NCBI RefSeq assembly: GCF_003369915.1 | Contig: NC_046675.1 | Span: 19,964,001-20,028,000, forward strand | DNA: 64,000 nt | Source of the DNA: Drosophila miranda | Lineage: Eukaryota > Arthropoda > Insecta > Diptera > Drosophilidae | Direction: 5' to 3' | Shown: positions 23,942-36,203 of the stretch, one piece after another | Layout: every line of letters starts with the position of its first letter | How positions within the stretch are numbered: position 1 is the stretch's first letter | Position numbers and translations under genes: made by a program | The notes under the pieces: model-generated | The model's input: the letters and a program-made list of their open reading frames with translations, nothing else | Database searches by the model: none | Told to the model about the DNA's origin: nothing

Positions 23942-24575
23942 AGTGTATTTCAAAACTTCCGCCCATACCATACCGCCCCCACAAAGAACGAAAATCTGTG
24001 GCATCCACACTTTCAAAGTCAGAGAAAATCAGAAACACAGAATTATAGAGAATAACTATATCTTCTAGAGAGCAAAATCTGAACCAGATCGTATCATTAA
24101 TATAGACAGAATGAAGAAAAAAATTTCATTCTCTCTTGCCCTGTCTCTTTCTAAAACACCCGTCTCCTGGTCGGGTTTACCTGTCGCTCCAGATGATCAC
24201 CTAGATCTCAGAGACTATAAGAGTTTGAGCAACCAAATTTGATATCCACACTCCAGTGATATCGCACCTGCACAAATTTCAAAATTTTCGCCCCGCCCCC
24301 TTCCTCCCCCACAAGGTGCGAAAATCTTTGGCATACAGAATTTTTAAGATACGAGAAAAGTAAAAACGCAAAATCATAGAGAATGACAAATGAATAATCT
24401 CAATAAGATCGGATAAGATAATAAGATTATTATTACAATCTCTCTAACAAACTCTTTGTCGTTCAATATTAGCGCCCTCTGGTGGAGGAGAGCCATATTG
24501 ACTAAGTATCGGGTATAAAAGTAGAGTTGCAGCCGTAGCAGCAACTCACAACATTCCCTCTCGTTCTCCTTAGCC
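23942..24575 (+). repeat. DINE-1-like Helentron, copy F (3' part)
   Basis: It begins inside the family (GTATTTCAAAACTTCCGCCC) and ends with the AGCAGCAACTCACAACATTC terminus. The palindromic 5' end is missing. Confidence 0.78.
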
Positions 24576-25753
24576 TTGTACTCTTTCACAACCAGATTCT
24601 CCGTCGAAAATTTAGCTGAAAAAAATGGTTTAAAAGTAGTTCGGGAGTTATTTCCCTGGCATAAGAGAAATTTTACTTTTCATTAGATGGGAGGTCTGAT
24701 AATAGCAGTTGACCCTTGCAAGTCCCACGGAGCAGAACTCTTATTCAAATACTCACTTAGCACCGGTTAACTGCTGAATTGAGTGTTCATGGCCCATGTC
24801 CATCAGATCCCTAAAGGAACTCTACGGTACTCTACGCGGCATGCATCGTATCTATAATGCACTACACTATTGCAAAGCCAGCATGGGATACACGGCTACA
24901 TACAACAGCACATAAGTTTGATTAAGATTTAGATAAAATAAAATAAAAATTCGGAACGCAAAACAAAAGCACGTCTGGTCATTACGAAAGAGAATGAACG
25001 ATGATACGTTGTACATAGTACATTTGATGATTATCTGAAGAATTTCCGATCTGACAAATATGCAATTTTTTTTCAATAAATATTGTGTTTTCGCAGAGTG
25101 CGACATTCTTCTGCTAGCAAAAATAACAGATTCTAAACAAATAAAGATATGAAAAACTGTGTTTGGAAAGAAAATCTTCTAAAATGTTTCTGCACAAGTT
25201 CATGGTTCTACAATAAATTGTCACAATTGAACATCGTTATCAATTTAATTGATTTTACAAAAAAAATATTTTGATACTCTAAAAGTTTGTCTATCATTTG
25301 TATTCTTTACTCTTGTTATACCTGCTGCAGCACTATATTGAGAGCTTTACATTTCCCAGACGGTAAGGTCAAGCTACAAAGTTTTGGGGGCTGATTGTAA
25401 AGTTCATTAGAACTAGGTGAATCATAGTTAAGTTATGTGGATAAATTTAACCATTTACAAAAAACGTGTGTTTGATGACAGGGGTTTTTTTTGGCTGTTG
25501 GATAATTTTAAACAAATGACTATTTCTATACTTAGCTTATTTACCGCTTCTGACCCAAACGCCTTGATTAATTCTCATCATATATACATACATATATGTA
25601 TGTACCAGAAGCTTTACTATGAATTTTATTCAAAGACAGACAGTAAGCACCGAACAACACTGTAGAAAAATTGTCATTCTTTGTCTCCTTAAAATTCTCA
25701 ATTTTGTTTGAGTTTACATATACTGCTTGAAATTTTATATTCGCATTTCACGT
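24576..25753. other. AT-rich intergenic region 3' of neverland
   Basis: No coding frame recognised. It lies downstream of the nvd stop codon on the minus strand, so the nvd 3' untranslated region must start in its right end. Confidence 0.45.
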
Positions 25754-28700
25754 TTACCAATCTACGTTGCCCACGTCTGAGAATTGTTTGCTATTGGATG
25801 TATAGAATTGTGAATACCAAACTCGAAATTGCTTAATAGAAGTGTCTTCCTTAGCTAGTATCGGATTTCGGCGAAAAACTTTATGATTCCACATATTAAT
25901 ATCGCGTTCAAACTAAAATATAAATAAAGTGTTTATATAAATAAATAATATAAAAATTGTTTAAGACTCAAATACATACCATTATACTTTCTCCGTAAAT
26001 AAATACTTTCAATAGGGGACCTAGCCAACGTGGTCCATAAAATCGATGGACCACTTTTTGCAGTAAAGGCTCAATTGGTGTTATCGTTTGCAAGATTTGG
26101 ATTTGTCCAAAGGTGGATGAATTCATTGTTAGGTAAACGTAGGACGGTCCGATCTAAAATGGTATAAATGTCTTTAGTTCCTCGATGCTTTAATTAAGAT
26201 AGTAACCTGTTTCCCGGAGACTTTCATCTGAAAACAATTAACCTTTCCAATTATTTTTAGGGAGTGAGTGAGAGCTATTTCAGCAATATGCTTATCTTTT
26301 CCTGTTGTTGGAAACCAACTGAAAAAGTAGCAGAAAATTATGATAATTATGTATATTATGACATTATTAATATATATATTATGATATTATTATTATATTT
26401 GTATACACAGATACAATTAAGAACTATAATACATAAATTCATATATGAAAATTATTAAACGATCCCCTAAAAAGTTTTCAAAAACATACCTAAATAACGC
26501 TATCGGCGAAAAGTTTTCAAAATTGGTCATACATACATATGTGTGTAAAAGACAGAAGGGAGCATCTTCGACCCCTTAAAGTGGAATCATTTCACATCCC
26601 CACAAAAAAAAGTGTCGTGCTCGGCTGACCAAAGTTTCATATCCCTATGTATTTTGGGGCCCTGAACACGAATCCAAGGTCAGATTTGTTCCATCACGTC
26701 AGGCTTTTTTTCTAACCTGAAAAAACCAATATGGTCAAAACATGGTGGAAACTCATTTGAAAAATCATCGGATTTGCTTCAAAATTAGTCACTCGGGGGC
26801 TTTTTGGGTCAATAATTACGAATTGGTACATCTAAATCTTCCCCCTTTAAATAGAATTTTGTTTCATTCCGAATGGACGTTGACATGAAATGACTGCATC
26901 TTTCAAGAGGCGGTGTAGTTACTGCACTCCAGCAGAAGGCTGTTATAGACAACGATGTATAGTTTCTAGTGAATCTAATAGGAATTTTTAAGTTTATGCG
27001 GCTCAACAGATCAGGGCTATCTACGTCAACCTTGATCAAGTCGTGCATAAAATTCACACCAAGCATTTTTCTACAGGTAACCAAGGATGGGAGATTTACT
27101 AATAGCAGTCTACTAGAATAAGATGGCAGTCTCACCCCCGCATTTTAGTTAAGGCTCTCAGAGCAAAGAGTAAAAAGTACTTCTGTACTGATTCTATACG
27201 GTCCTGGTGTACATTTTACTGAGGGCACCATACACAGGAGCCGTACCATAAAATCGAACAAACTAGCGAGGTATAGAAAGTATTTGTTATTTAGGGGTCG
27301 TCAAATTCCTTTGACCACCTCTTTATAAGCCCAAGAATTTATTTACCATGGTAGAAATCGTTTCAGAAAACTTTAGCTTGGCGTCTAATATAACACCAAT
27401 ATCATCCAGCATGGTCAATCGAACTACCGCATAGGGTATAGGCAGCCAACAAAGGGCTAGAACGATGAAATGTCATTACTTTGCATTTCGAGGCATTAAG
27501 GTGTAACAAGTTTGCACAACACCATGACTGAAAGTTATTGAGATCGGATTGCCAGCGAGAATGAAATGAAGTGTCCTTATACTGGACACAGAGTTCAACA
27601 TCATCCGCATACATAAGTACTCGAGAGTATGTTAATACCGAAGGCAAGTCATTAATAAAGAGTGTGAAGAGTAAGGGGCCTAGATGACTACCCTGTGGTA
27701 CTCCCGAAGAAACCTTTACTGGTGAAGAGAGGGAATTTTGGAAGAGGACTCTTTGAGACCTGGAACAAAGATCGCTAGAAATCCATCTCAAGTTTATGTG
27801 CTAGAAAGGAATGGTTTACAGAGGCGAATGCTTTCCTAAAGTCGGTGTAAATAACATCCGTCTGTAAGTTACCTTGAAAGCCTTTAATAATGAAACTCTA
27901 ACAAGTTCGTGGTGGTTTATCGGCGCCTTATTAATCCATGCTGAGTGGGCGATATAATTGACATGCAGAGATTTTACAAGTGCGGAGTTAAAACCTTCTC
28001 AAACATTTTGGGAATATCGGATAACTTTGCTATACCTCTATAATTTTTTGCTTTAGACTTGCTACCTTTTTTTGTGGAAAGGAATCCTGAGAAAAACGTA
28101 TCCTGCATCGAGATAGTTAGTTCTTATAGCATTGCGCATTCACATAAAAATTTCGACTTTATGCCAAAAAAAAAACTAATTCTGGACCATAGTGCAGTGG
28201 TTTAGGCACCACAGGCCTAGTACCTGTGGTGGCAATATCCGGAGGTCCGGAACTTCTGACCACTGGTGGGATCGGAATAGACGGGACAGCTAGCGAGCTT
28301 GCGGACACCACGGACACGGACGCTGCATACGTACTTGGATGCACGTTCTCGATGAATTCAGCTACCGAATCTGCATCGCCAGCAGCTGTCATTGCCCTTG
28401 GAGTGGCAAACGAGATCAACTGCTGCACACTTGGAGTGGTCAGAGTCAATTTTTCGGCCGCAAGCGGCTGAGTGACGGCTGGCACTTGCTGATCCCGCTG
28501 AGTGACCCTTTTACGCCTCGGAGACTCATTCAGCAGTTGCAGACTGCCAAACTGAGACTCCATAGCTAGTAGCCGGTCGTACTGCTTTTTAAAGCCTACG
28601 TTCAGCTCCTTTAAGCCCTTCCGCGTTTGCCTCATAAAAGCCACCATATATCATTCGCCACCGCACGGCATGCCTCGCAACTGTAATCCAACCCATTACG

Positions 28701-31700
28701 TTTGGCTATAGCATCACTCACGAGGCCAAAAAAAAGACAGCACTACGCTGTCGAAGAACTCGATACATCTCGAAACAAGAAAACTGGCATCACTGACCCA
28801 AAAGCCCCCGAGTGACAAGTATCAAGCAAATCCGATGAATTTTTCCACTATGTTTCGAGTTTAGGTTTTTTGAGGCTAAAAAAACCTGACGTGATGGAGA
28901 GAAGCTGACCTTGGATTCAGGGCGCCAAAAAACATAGGGTTAGGATACTCTGGTCAGCCGTGCACGACACTTGTTTTTTGTGGGGCTTTGTTATTATTAA
29001 TTTTAATATTCCTAGTCATTTTTCAAGCTAGTTTCTCAGTTATGGACAGATCTCGAACAATATGCTCAACCAATTTTTGCTATACTGTCTGCACTCCGAA
29101 ATGAAAAATTAAGCAGACTCGCCCCCTCACTCAACAGAACACGTATTTTTGTTACTCTCGTGTTTTCTGTTTGATGGAGAGACTTTCGTTCGGCGATCAG
29201 CAGCTGAGAATAAGAAACTGAGCAAAATAAGCCAAGTGGAAGCACAAACTGTTTTTTATACCCGATACTCAAAATGAGTATTGGGGTATATTAGATTTGT
29301 AGTAAAAGTGGATGTGAGTAACGTCCAGAAGGAATCGTTTCCGACCCCATAAAGTATATATGTTCTTGATCAGCATCAATAGCCGAGTCGATTGAGCCAT
29401 GTCTGTCTGTCCGTCCCTATCAGCGCCTATTGCTCAAAGACTAGAAGAGCGAGAGCAACGATATTTTATATCCGGACTTCTGTGATATGTCACTGCTACA
29501 AGAATGTTTCAAAACTTCAAACACAACGGACCTTCTATAGGTCCAAGTGAGCTCGGGGGCGGGAGGCTCACATCCCCCCCTCCCGGCTACCGCCTTAACC
29601 TAACCTAACCTTGCCCCGCCCACTTCCGCCCCCACAAAGGGCGAAAATCTGTGGCATTCACAATTTCAAAGATACGAGAAAACTGAAAACGCTGAATCGT
29701 AGAGAATGATTATATCTTCTAGAGTGCAAAACCAAATCTGAACTAGATCGTATAATTATTATAGCCAGAATCAAGAAAACAGTTTCATTTTTGCTCGCTC
29801 TGTTTCTCTCTAACACACATTCTTCATGGTCGGTTTTGACATTTGCAAAATATGAGTTCAAGGATCTCAGAACCTATAAGAGCCAGAGCAATCAAATTTG
29901 GTATCCACACTCCTGTGATATCGGACCTTTCGCCACACCCCCTTCCACCCCCGCAAAGGACGAAAATCTGGGGCATCCACAAATCTCAGAGACTATTAAG
30001 GCTAGAGTAACCAAATTTGGTATCCACACTCCTGTTAGATCTCACTATAAAACGTATATCTAAAAATTTCGCCCCACTCCCTTCCGCCCCCACAAAAGAC
30101 GAAAATCTGTTGCATCCACAATATTGCAGATTCGAGAAAACTAAAAACGGAATCTGGATCAGATCGGATAATTTGTATAGCCAAAGGGAACAAATCAATT
30201 TGCAGTGGCTACGCAGCGCCCGACATCACGCTCAGACTGATTTTGTGTCTCTCTCGCACGCACTCTTTGTCGTGTCGTTTAATATTAGCGGCGTCTGCTG
30301 GAGGAGAGCCATACTGACTAAGTATCGGGTATAAATGTAGAGTTGCGGTGTCCGCAGCAACTCACAACGTTCCCCCTCGTTATATTTAAAAAATAATTTA
30401 TTTATTTAGTATCTAAACGACTGGAAAAGAAATCCGAGATAATGTGAATACAGCTGGTGTGTATATGTACATGTCCTGACAACGTCTGTAAAAATATGAT
30501 CAAATTACCTTGCATTCCATTTATGACATCCAAACCGGCTCAGAACACTAATTCTGGGTGCCAAGCTACCAGAAAGAAAGCTTTCATTGTGAATAGCGGC
30601 AAAGTGCGCCATATCAGCGCCGTTTTCTGGTATCTCCTGAATATGACAATTGATGTAAAATTCATTTCGCCCATGGTAAACATTTTTTTTCTGAGCTTCC
30701 ATAGGTACAGGAAGCTCCCAAGGCTCCGAAGACTCAGCATGGTACCAAATAAATATAAAATCATTAACTTCCTGCGAAATCCATTTTTTAACATTGGTAC
30801 CTCGAGGAACTGTAATGTTTAATTTCAATGATAAACATTCAAGCACAATCGAATTAAATAGTAAATACTTACTCGAAGTGCTATATGGAATATTATTGCA
30901 TCCCCCGTCTTCACCCCGAAAACTCCATTGGTGAAATGGGCATTCAATGTTATCGCCAACAACTCGCCCACCAATGCCTAAGTTGGCTCCTAAATGCGGA
31001 CAATATGCATCCAAAATGAAAACGTTATGCTCATGTGTGCGATAGACGACAAGTTTCTCTCCCAAACATGCTATAAACTTTGCGTCACCGGGTTGGAGTT
31101 TCGATGATTCTAGAATACCATACCAACCGTTTGGAAATGGTGGCGGCATTTCATTTGAACTGTTTTTTTTCGCTTTTCGTATGCGGTTTATTGCATCGCG
31201 CTTTTGATCATTACGACAGAAACCTTCTGTTAGGGACACTTTGAAGTAACTTACATTGTCCAAATACTAAAAGGGGAAACAATATAACACATTTTGTTAA
31301 GCAATTTTAAGATATCTTACAGTTATAATACAACAACTTATATCGTACAAATACTAAAACAGAAACAATATTTTTATTTATTTTTTTTTTTAATTTTAAC
31401 ATAACTTTGTTGTCCTAGCTTGAAGCAAAGATATTTTACAGTTTTACAAAATATGCTCCCACAAAATATATATGTAAGCATATCACCTAATTCTATTTTT
31501 ACAAGGTAGATTGGTTCCTGAAAAAACTGTTTAACCTATTAAAATTAGGGGAAAAATTAGGGAATGTTGTAAAAACATATTTCCGTATAAAAAAATGTCT
31601 TTGCAAAAATGTAGTCCCCTTAAATTTCCACAAAAAAAGAATTCCCCTAAATTTTTGCTATTTAAAATTGCTCAAGCTAGTGAATTTGCACATACTCTTC

Positions 31701-32110
31701 AGGGGCACAACTATTTTGGGACCTTGCTTCAATCGCACTGCCTGCTCAAGAAGCTTGTTCCCCTCTTGTCACTTATAAAGCTATCTGTCCTTACTTTGCC
31801 ACAGAACTTTGCAAACCATCTCCCTCGCGACTGTTAAACATGATCTAAGCTTTATGTTTATTCAACTGAAAATATTATGACCGAGCTCAAAGCTATTAAA
31901 AACATGTCGTGATGTTGTGAATTGTAGAGTTAGTTGTAAAATACGAATACATACCTTTTTCCACACAAAAGGTACAAAAAACAACCAGTAAAACCATAGA
32001 GTTACTAAAACAATTATGCAAACATATAGTATACTTTTTGGGTCCAAGCATTTTACAAGATAGATTACTTGTGTTTTCAAAAACATAGAACAGACTGATA
32101 TCTGCTCCAT
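25754..32110 (-). CDS. nvd: Neverland, Rieske-type cholesterol 7,8-dehydrogenase (six coding exons)
   Basis: Neverland converts dietary sterol to 7-dehydrocholesterol, the first step of ecdysteroid synthesis in the prothoracic gland. Minus-strand exons: 31955-32110, 30873-31266, 30509-30809, 26207-26318, 25980-26153 and 25754-25912. All have GT donors and AG acceptors and keep phase, giving 431 codons plus stop; the family length is about 430. Exon 1 encodes a membrane anchor (ILYVCIIVLVTLWFYWLFF). The Rieske cluster ligands are CPH (about residues 141-143) and CPFH (about 161-164). The non-haem iron motif DMAHFAAIH follows in exon 3. Exon 6 ends with FRVWYSQFY and NVDW before the stop. Intron 3 (26319-30508) is 4190 bases long, filled with a CR1-like element and a Helentron; the other introns are 53-688 bases. 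No break in the coding region. The start is the first ATG of the anchor exon; an upstream coding exon is not excluded. Confidence 0.92.
26597..26811 (+). repeat. left arm of a ~200-bp inverted repeat
   Basis: Roughly the reverse complement of 28795-28985: both carry AAGTGTCGTGC, CGGCTGACC, CCATCACGTCAGG, CATCGGATTTGCTT and CACTCGGGGGC in matching order. It lies inside nvd intron 3 and abuts the end of the CR1-like RT. Confidence 0.85.
26812..28790 (-). mobile_element. CR1-like non-LTR element remnant
   Basis: On the minus strand: an ORF1-like frame (28647-28159) preceded by a cysteine segment (DYSCEACRAVAND) near 28680-28710, as in PHD-finger ORF1 of CR1 elements, then RT with KVSSGVPQGSHLGPLLFTLF near 27700, YADD near 27610 and a C-terminal part (RLPSYSSRLLLVNLPSL) near 27120. 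The endonuclease is missing and several shifts and stops break the frame. Related fragments lie at 36990-37880 and 50805-51185. The element occupies nvd intron 3 in the same orientation as nvd. Confidence 0.7.
28795..28985 (-). repeat. right arm of the ~200-bp inverted repeat
   Basis: Partner of 26597-26811; outer end near CCCCACAAAAAAC read on the minus strand, inner end next to the CR1-like ORF1. Confidence 0.85.
29257..30379 (+). repeat. DINE-1-like Helentron, copy G (longest, both ends)
   Basis: It starts TATACCCGATACTCAAAATG with a 17-base palindrome (ATACTCAAAATGAGTAT) and ends CAACTCACAACGTTCCCCCT. Near the right end, GAGTTGC and GCAACTC form a hairpin. Three internal units of the form CGAAAATCTGKGGCATCCAC occur. 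A LOA 3' tail is inserted at 29520-29611. It is the best copy in the window for defining the family ends. Confidence 0.88.
29520..29611 (+). mobile_element. 5'-truncated LOA 3' tail inserted in the Helentron
   Basis: These ~92 bases match the 3' end of the LOA element at 54617-60058 (read on its coding strand), from AACACAACGGACC to the CTTAACCTAACCTAACC tail. They interrupt the Helentron between AAAACTTC and GCCCCGCCC, which are contiguous in the other copies. Confidence 0.85.
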
Positions 32111-33900
32111 TACTATCTAGAAATATAAAATACCATTCACATTATGCAAAAAACGATAAATAAACATGCAAAACAATGCCACAAATATTAAACACAAGCA
32201 CAGTTTATCTCTCAATGTTGATATAGCGATTAAATCTTGCGTATTGAAGCGCAAGCTTAAGATAACTATTGCAGACTCCTATTTTTATAGCACTGAAATT
32301 TCTTTGATGGTATCTGTATTTCGAATAAATTTAAGTCTTTATTTGCAACTCTAATTGTAAAGGTTCGTAGAAGTATACATATGTACATAGCTCGAAAGAA
32401 TCACGGGGATATAGATATGTACATACATAAATAAACAAATACAAGTCTTCACAATACGATTTTTATTCCGGTGCTTCTGGGTTACCGTTCCTCATTAAAA
32501 TTCAACTGTAGTGGTACTTGATAAATCAAAGTGGCCTGCATAACACAACTTGATGTACATATGTATAAACTACAACAAAATTTACATGTGCATGCCCAAA
32601 ACATGCATACATACATATGTATGTGCACCGCATGCGGTTCTAATTCAGAAAAGACAAAACAAGTAGAACGAAGTAGTGGATTATTCTGACCATAGCTTAC
32701 TCAACATGAAATTCTTGAAACACTAAATTTTAAATGATTATTCAAGGGTATGAGACTTAATAAAATCTTTAGTTCCAAGTATGTTTAGTATTATTGTGTG
32801 CTGAGAAGAAAAAATCAATTTGGATATTTAGTAATTGTGCCCGATTGAATATTAAATTCGGAAAGGAATGAAAAATTCCAAATTTAGGATATTATAAAGT
32901 CTGTATGTAGTTGTATCGGCTATTGTACCCGGCTGGCTATTGAATCCTATAGAGAATATATGCATATATGCACATGTACATATACATATGTACATATATA
33001 CATTTTAAGGTCTGGAAAACACTTCTTTCTGACTGTTATACATATGTACATACATATGTACACCGTGTGCTCTACAAATATAAGGTACACATACATATAA
33101 ACTGTAACCAAATCCAGTAAGGAATTTAACTTTGACAATACGAATTTAATATACCCTTTGAAGTAAAACGACTAATGACACTGTATATTTTAATCAGACT
33201 ATTAGGCAGTAGAGTAGCAAGACATAGCCGTCCATAGACATTGACCACCAAACATCAAATCAAAACCGAGAAATTCGTACATCTTCGAAATGTAAATTAA
33301 ATAAGTTGCACCACGACTGTATTGGCAACTCATTTGAAAAAATACAGGAGCTTGAGTTCCCAAAAAGTTTTGAATTGCTGTTCCTTTGCGACTTTATACA
33401 CTGTATATTAAATGATATTTTCAATGCAGCCAAACGTTAGGAAAAATTCGATGTCAATTTGGACGAGGCAAGTCCCGCTTTAAAGGGGACAAATGGAAAG
33501 ATGCAATTTTACGGATGTGATCGAATTGTATAAGTACAAAGCCTGCATAGCAAAGAACAGTTAAACATTTTTTTTTAAATTAGCTTCTGGTATTGATTTT
33601 GAAACCAAGAAGAAACATTTAATATTATTAATTTCAATAAGATACTAGACTACAACTGTAGAATATAGAAACAGTGCAGGAAACCAAAACCAAATGTCCA
33701 ATTCGAAATAAAATTGATATCCGTATGTATTGCTTATTTAACAACTATCTCAAGTCATTTTTCGAAATCGGCCGGATCGCACGACAATATACTCTAGCTG
33801 CCAAAGGAATGATTGTTAAAAAAAAGGGCAAACTTATGAGCAAACCTGTTATTATAAGTTTATATATAAAGATCTATAGACATCCAAGGCTGGCAAAAAT
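32111..33900. other. AT-rich region upstream of neverland
   Basis: Contains several ATACATATGTA simple-repeat tracts (32560-32630, 32960-33070). No coding frame recognised; a 77-residue frame at 33674-33907 has no features I can assign. The nvd promoter should be near 32110-32400. Confidence 0.4.
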
Positions 33901-33904
33901 CCTC

Positions 33905-35915
33905 TAGCTGAACCCTCCACGAGGGTGCCGGCTGGGCAATGGACACTGCATTATCCCGGGCGAGGATAATGCACTGTCGCTTGCCCTGCCCGGGATAATG
34001 CAATGTCCAGCTAAGGCAATGGTCCATCGCCTTCCCGATCTAAAGTCGGGGGAACTGAACCAGGGCCATGGCTAGAGGTGCCTGGCGGCCAGACATAAAA
34101 CGCTAGGGGGTGGTCCCCCCGAAAAATATTAACCTATGGACCTTCGGAACAAACATGGAGGCTGAAAAGGAGCGAACACGGGTTGGGATGTCAACCCAAA
34201 CGTCGGTGGAAAGCGTGACTGCTACCACCGGCGGGCACGGGGAGGAGCAATCCTCTCTGCGTGTCGCCAACGGTCACACCTCGGGCATGGCGGAGCAGGC
34301 CATGTCAGTTGTAATACTACTGCCACAAAAACAACGCGATGCAGGGTGAGCCGCGCGGTGCCGCTGTCGACACAGATTCGGACCCGGAGAGCGTGCTATC
34401 CATCAGCAAAACAGAAAAAGAAAGCCTTCTCCGCTTGCCGGAACCAGGTACCAGCTCCCTGCGTAGGGAAGGGCCGAAGCGTTCCAGGGAGGGGATGAAG
34501 TCAAAAGCTCAGTATAAGGCGGCCCTCAAGTTAATGAGCCGGCTCCAGGGCAAGGCGGATAGATCCCAAGAGGAGAAGTCTAAGCTATCCTGGGCTGAGC
34601 AACGGGTACAGGAGGGTCGCGAACACTACGCGCAGCTGCCCCAGATGAAGGCACCAAACGGTGGATTCGCCAACAAGGTGGAGGAGATGTTGGCCACCAA
34701 GAGGCAACGCTCGATCGAGAGTGCTGCCAAAGATACTCCGGCGCGCATGCGGCAACGCGGGCCCAAGGCGGCCACCCCCCAGCCGAAGGCAAGGAAGCCG
34801 AGACAGAAGGCCATGAGCGAAGTGTCCAAGAGACATCTCATTGTGGCCTTGATCGACCGCAGCGACGAGAACGTGAAGATGACGGCGGCGCAGTGGAAGT
34901 TAGTCCACGCGCAGCTTGTTGAATCACTGTTCACGCGAATGGGGGAGGACCCCAGCGCTCCCATGCCCTCGTTCGATGGCTGAACGGGGTCAAGATCCTC
35001 AAATGTAACGACGACCCCACACGGCAGTGGCTGGTGCAGAAGGTGCCCCTACTGGAAGCTCTGTGGGAGGGGGCCAAGCTGGAGGTGGTAGACAGGGAGC
35101 TGATCCCGTCCATACCAAAGGCGAAGGTGCTCTTCCCCATTGCTATCCAGCGGGAGCGAGCACTGAAGCTGCTGCAAAGGCAAAATCCGGACGTGCCAAC
35201 GGCTGACTGGAAGGTGCTGTATGCGAGTAGCCCACTACCCAACGAGGGGGGCCAGCATGTTAGCCTCCACATCAGCAAGGAGGCAGAGGATATTTTGTAT
35301 CTCAAGTTCGGGAAGATGGAGTGGGGCGTAGGTAGCGTCTACCTACGACTGCAAAAGCGCCACCCCGAGGATAATGATGCGCACACCCTTCAGTCAGGCG
35401 ATGTCGAGAAAGATCTAGGTCTTGAAACCATAGTGGAGGCCGCCCAGGGTCTTGCGCTGAACGACTCGGAGGACGGTGACCTGACAATTATAGTCAACCC
35501 GTCGAGTGAGGTTGAGTTAGCAACCCATGACACTAAGGGTGCTGCAGCTCAACCTCCATAAAAGCAAGATAGCGTCGGCGGAGCTCCTCATTGCCATAGA
35601 GCAAGGGACCGCTGACATTGCTTTAGTCCAGGAGCCGTGGATTGCGTCAGGCAATTCTGTGGCTGGACTAAAGTCCTCAAATTACAACCTTCTCTACTCA
35701 ACATCGGTAAACAGGAACAGAACCGCCGTACTCGTACGGAAGGGAATCCATGCTCATCTTATGTTTAATTACAGCACGGACGACCTGACGGTAGTGATGC
35801 TGGAGAGTGAGGAAAAGTGCCTTATGGCATCTTCCTGCTACATGGCACACAACAGGCCCGCGCCACCGGAAGAACTTAGGAGTCTGGTGACAGAAGCCGG
35901 CTCCAAAATCACCCA
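33905..35915 (+). mobile_element. LOA-type non-LTR element, 5' half (second subfamily)
   Basis: It contains a structured leader, a decayed ORF1 (34155 to about 35557) and the start of ORF2 from 35527 (MTLRVLQLNLHKSKIASAEL, then IALVQEPWI), which is the N-terminus of an APE endonuclease. ORF1 is lysine- and glutamine-rich, with a C-terminal half corresponding to the LOA ORF1 of the 54.6-60 kb copy (PTADWKV is shared). Frame changes are near 34345 and 34980. ORF1 and ORF2 overlap by about 30 bases. The element stops near 35915 within the endonuclease, so it is truncated at the 3' side, unusual for non-LTR elements. Confidence 0.75.
33940..34009. other. hairpin in the leader of the LOA-type element
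   Basis: 33940-33961 (TGGACACTGCATTATCCCGG start) is the reverse complement of 33988-34009 with one mismatch, over 22 bases, separated by 26 bases. It lies about 145 bases before the ORF1 start. Confidence 0.88.
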
Positions 35916-36203
35916 ACTAAACAAGGGGCGCTGCCGCATTACGCGGGACGTGTTAGCCGAACCGATCTCAAACATGCTGGCAAAATATATTGTAACGACT
36001 ATAAGTTGTCATGCCTGTTAACAAAAATAGGCAGCCGGAGCACACAGTTTGTTCGGAACGGAAGCTAAAGAATACCTTAGACTTATATTCTAAGAAAATT
36101 ATAACTAAACTTACTAAAAGAACTAATAATGCATTCAAAATACAAATACAATTACTAATTACGAGAAAGGTATACCAGTATATGTAATATAAGAAGAGGA
36201 AGG

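Noticed and set aside
25980..26190. First read on the plus strand as a reverse-transcriptase shard (GFVQRWMNSLLG)
   Set aside because: The minus strand gives an in-phase neverland exon with canonical splice sites and matching family residues, which explains the sequence completely.
33674..33907. 77-codon frame just before the LOA-type element
   Set aside because: No recognisable motif, AT-rich composition and no splice context; not enough to call a gene.
35990..36200. Possible LTR (TGTAACGACTATAAGTTGTC and following)
   Set aside because: It has a TG start and retroviral feel, but no matching end, partner copy or internal region was found.
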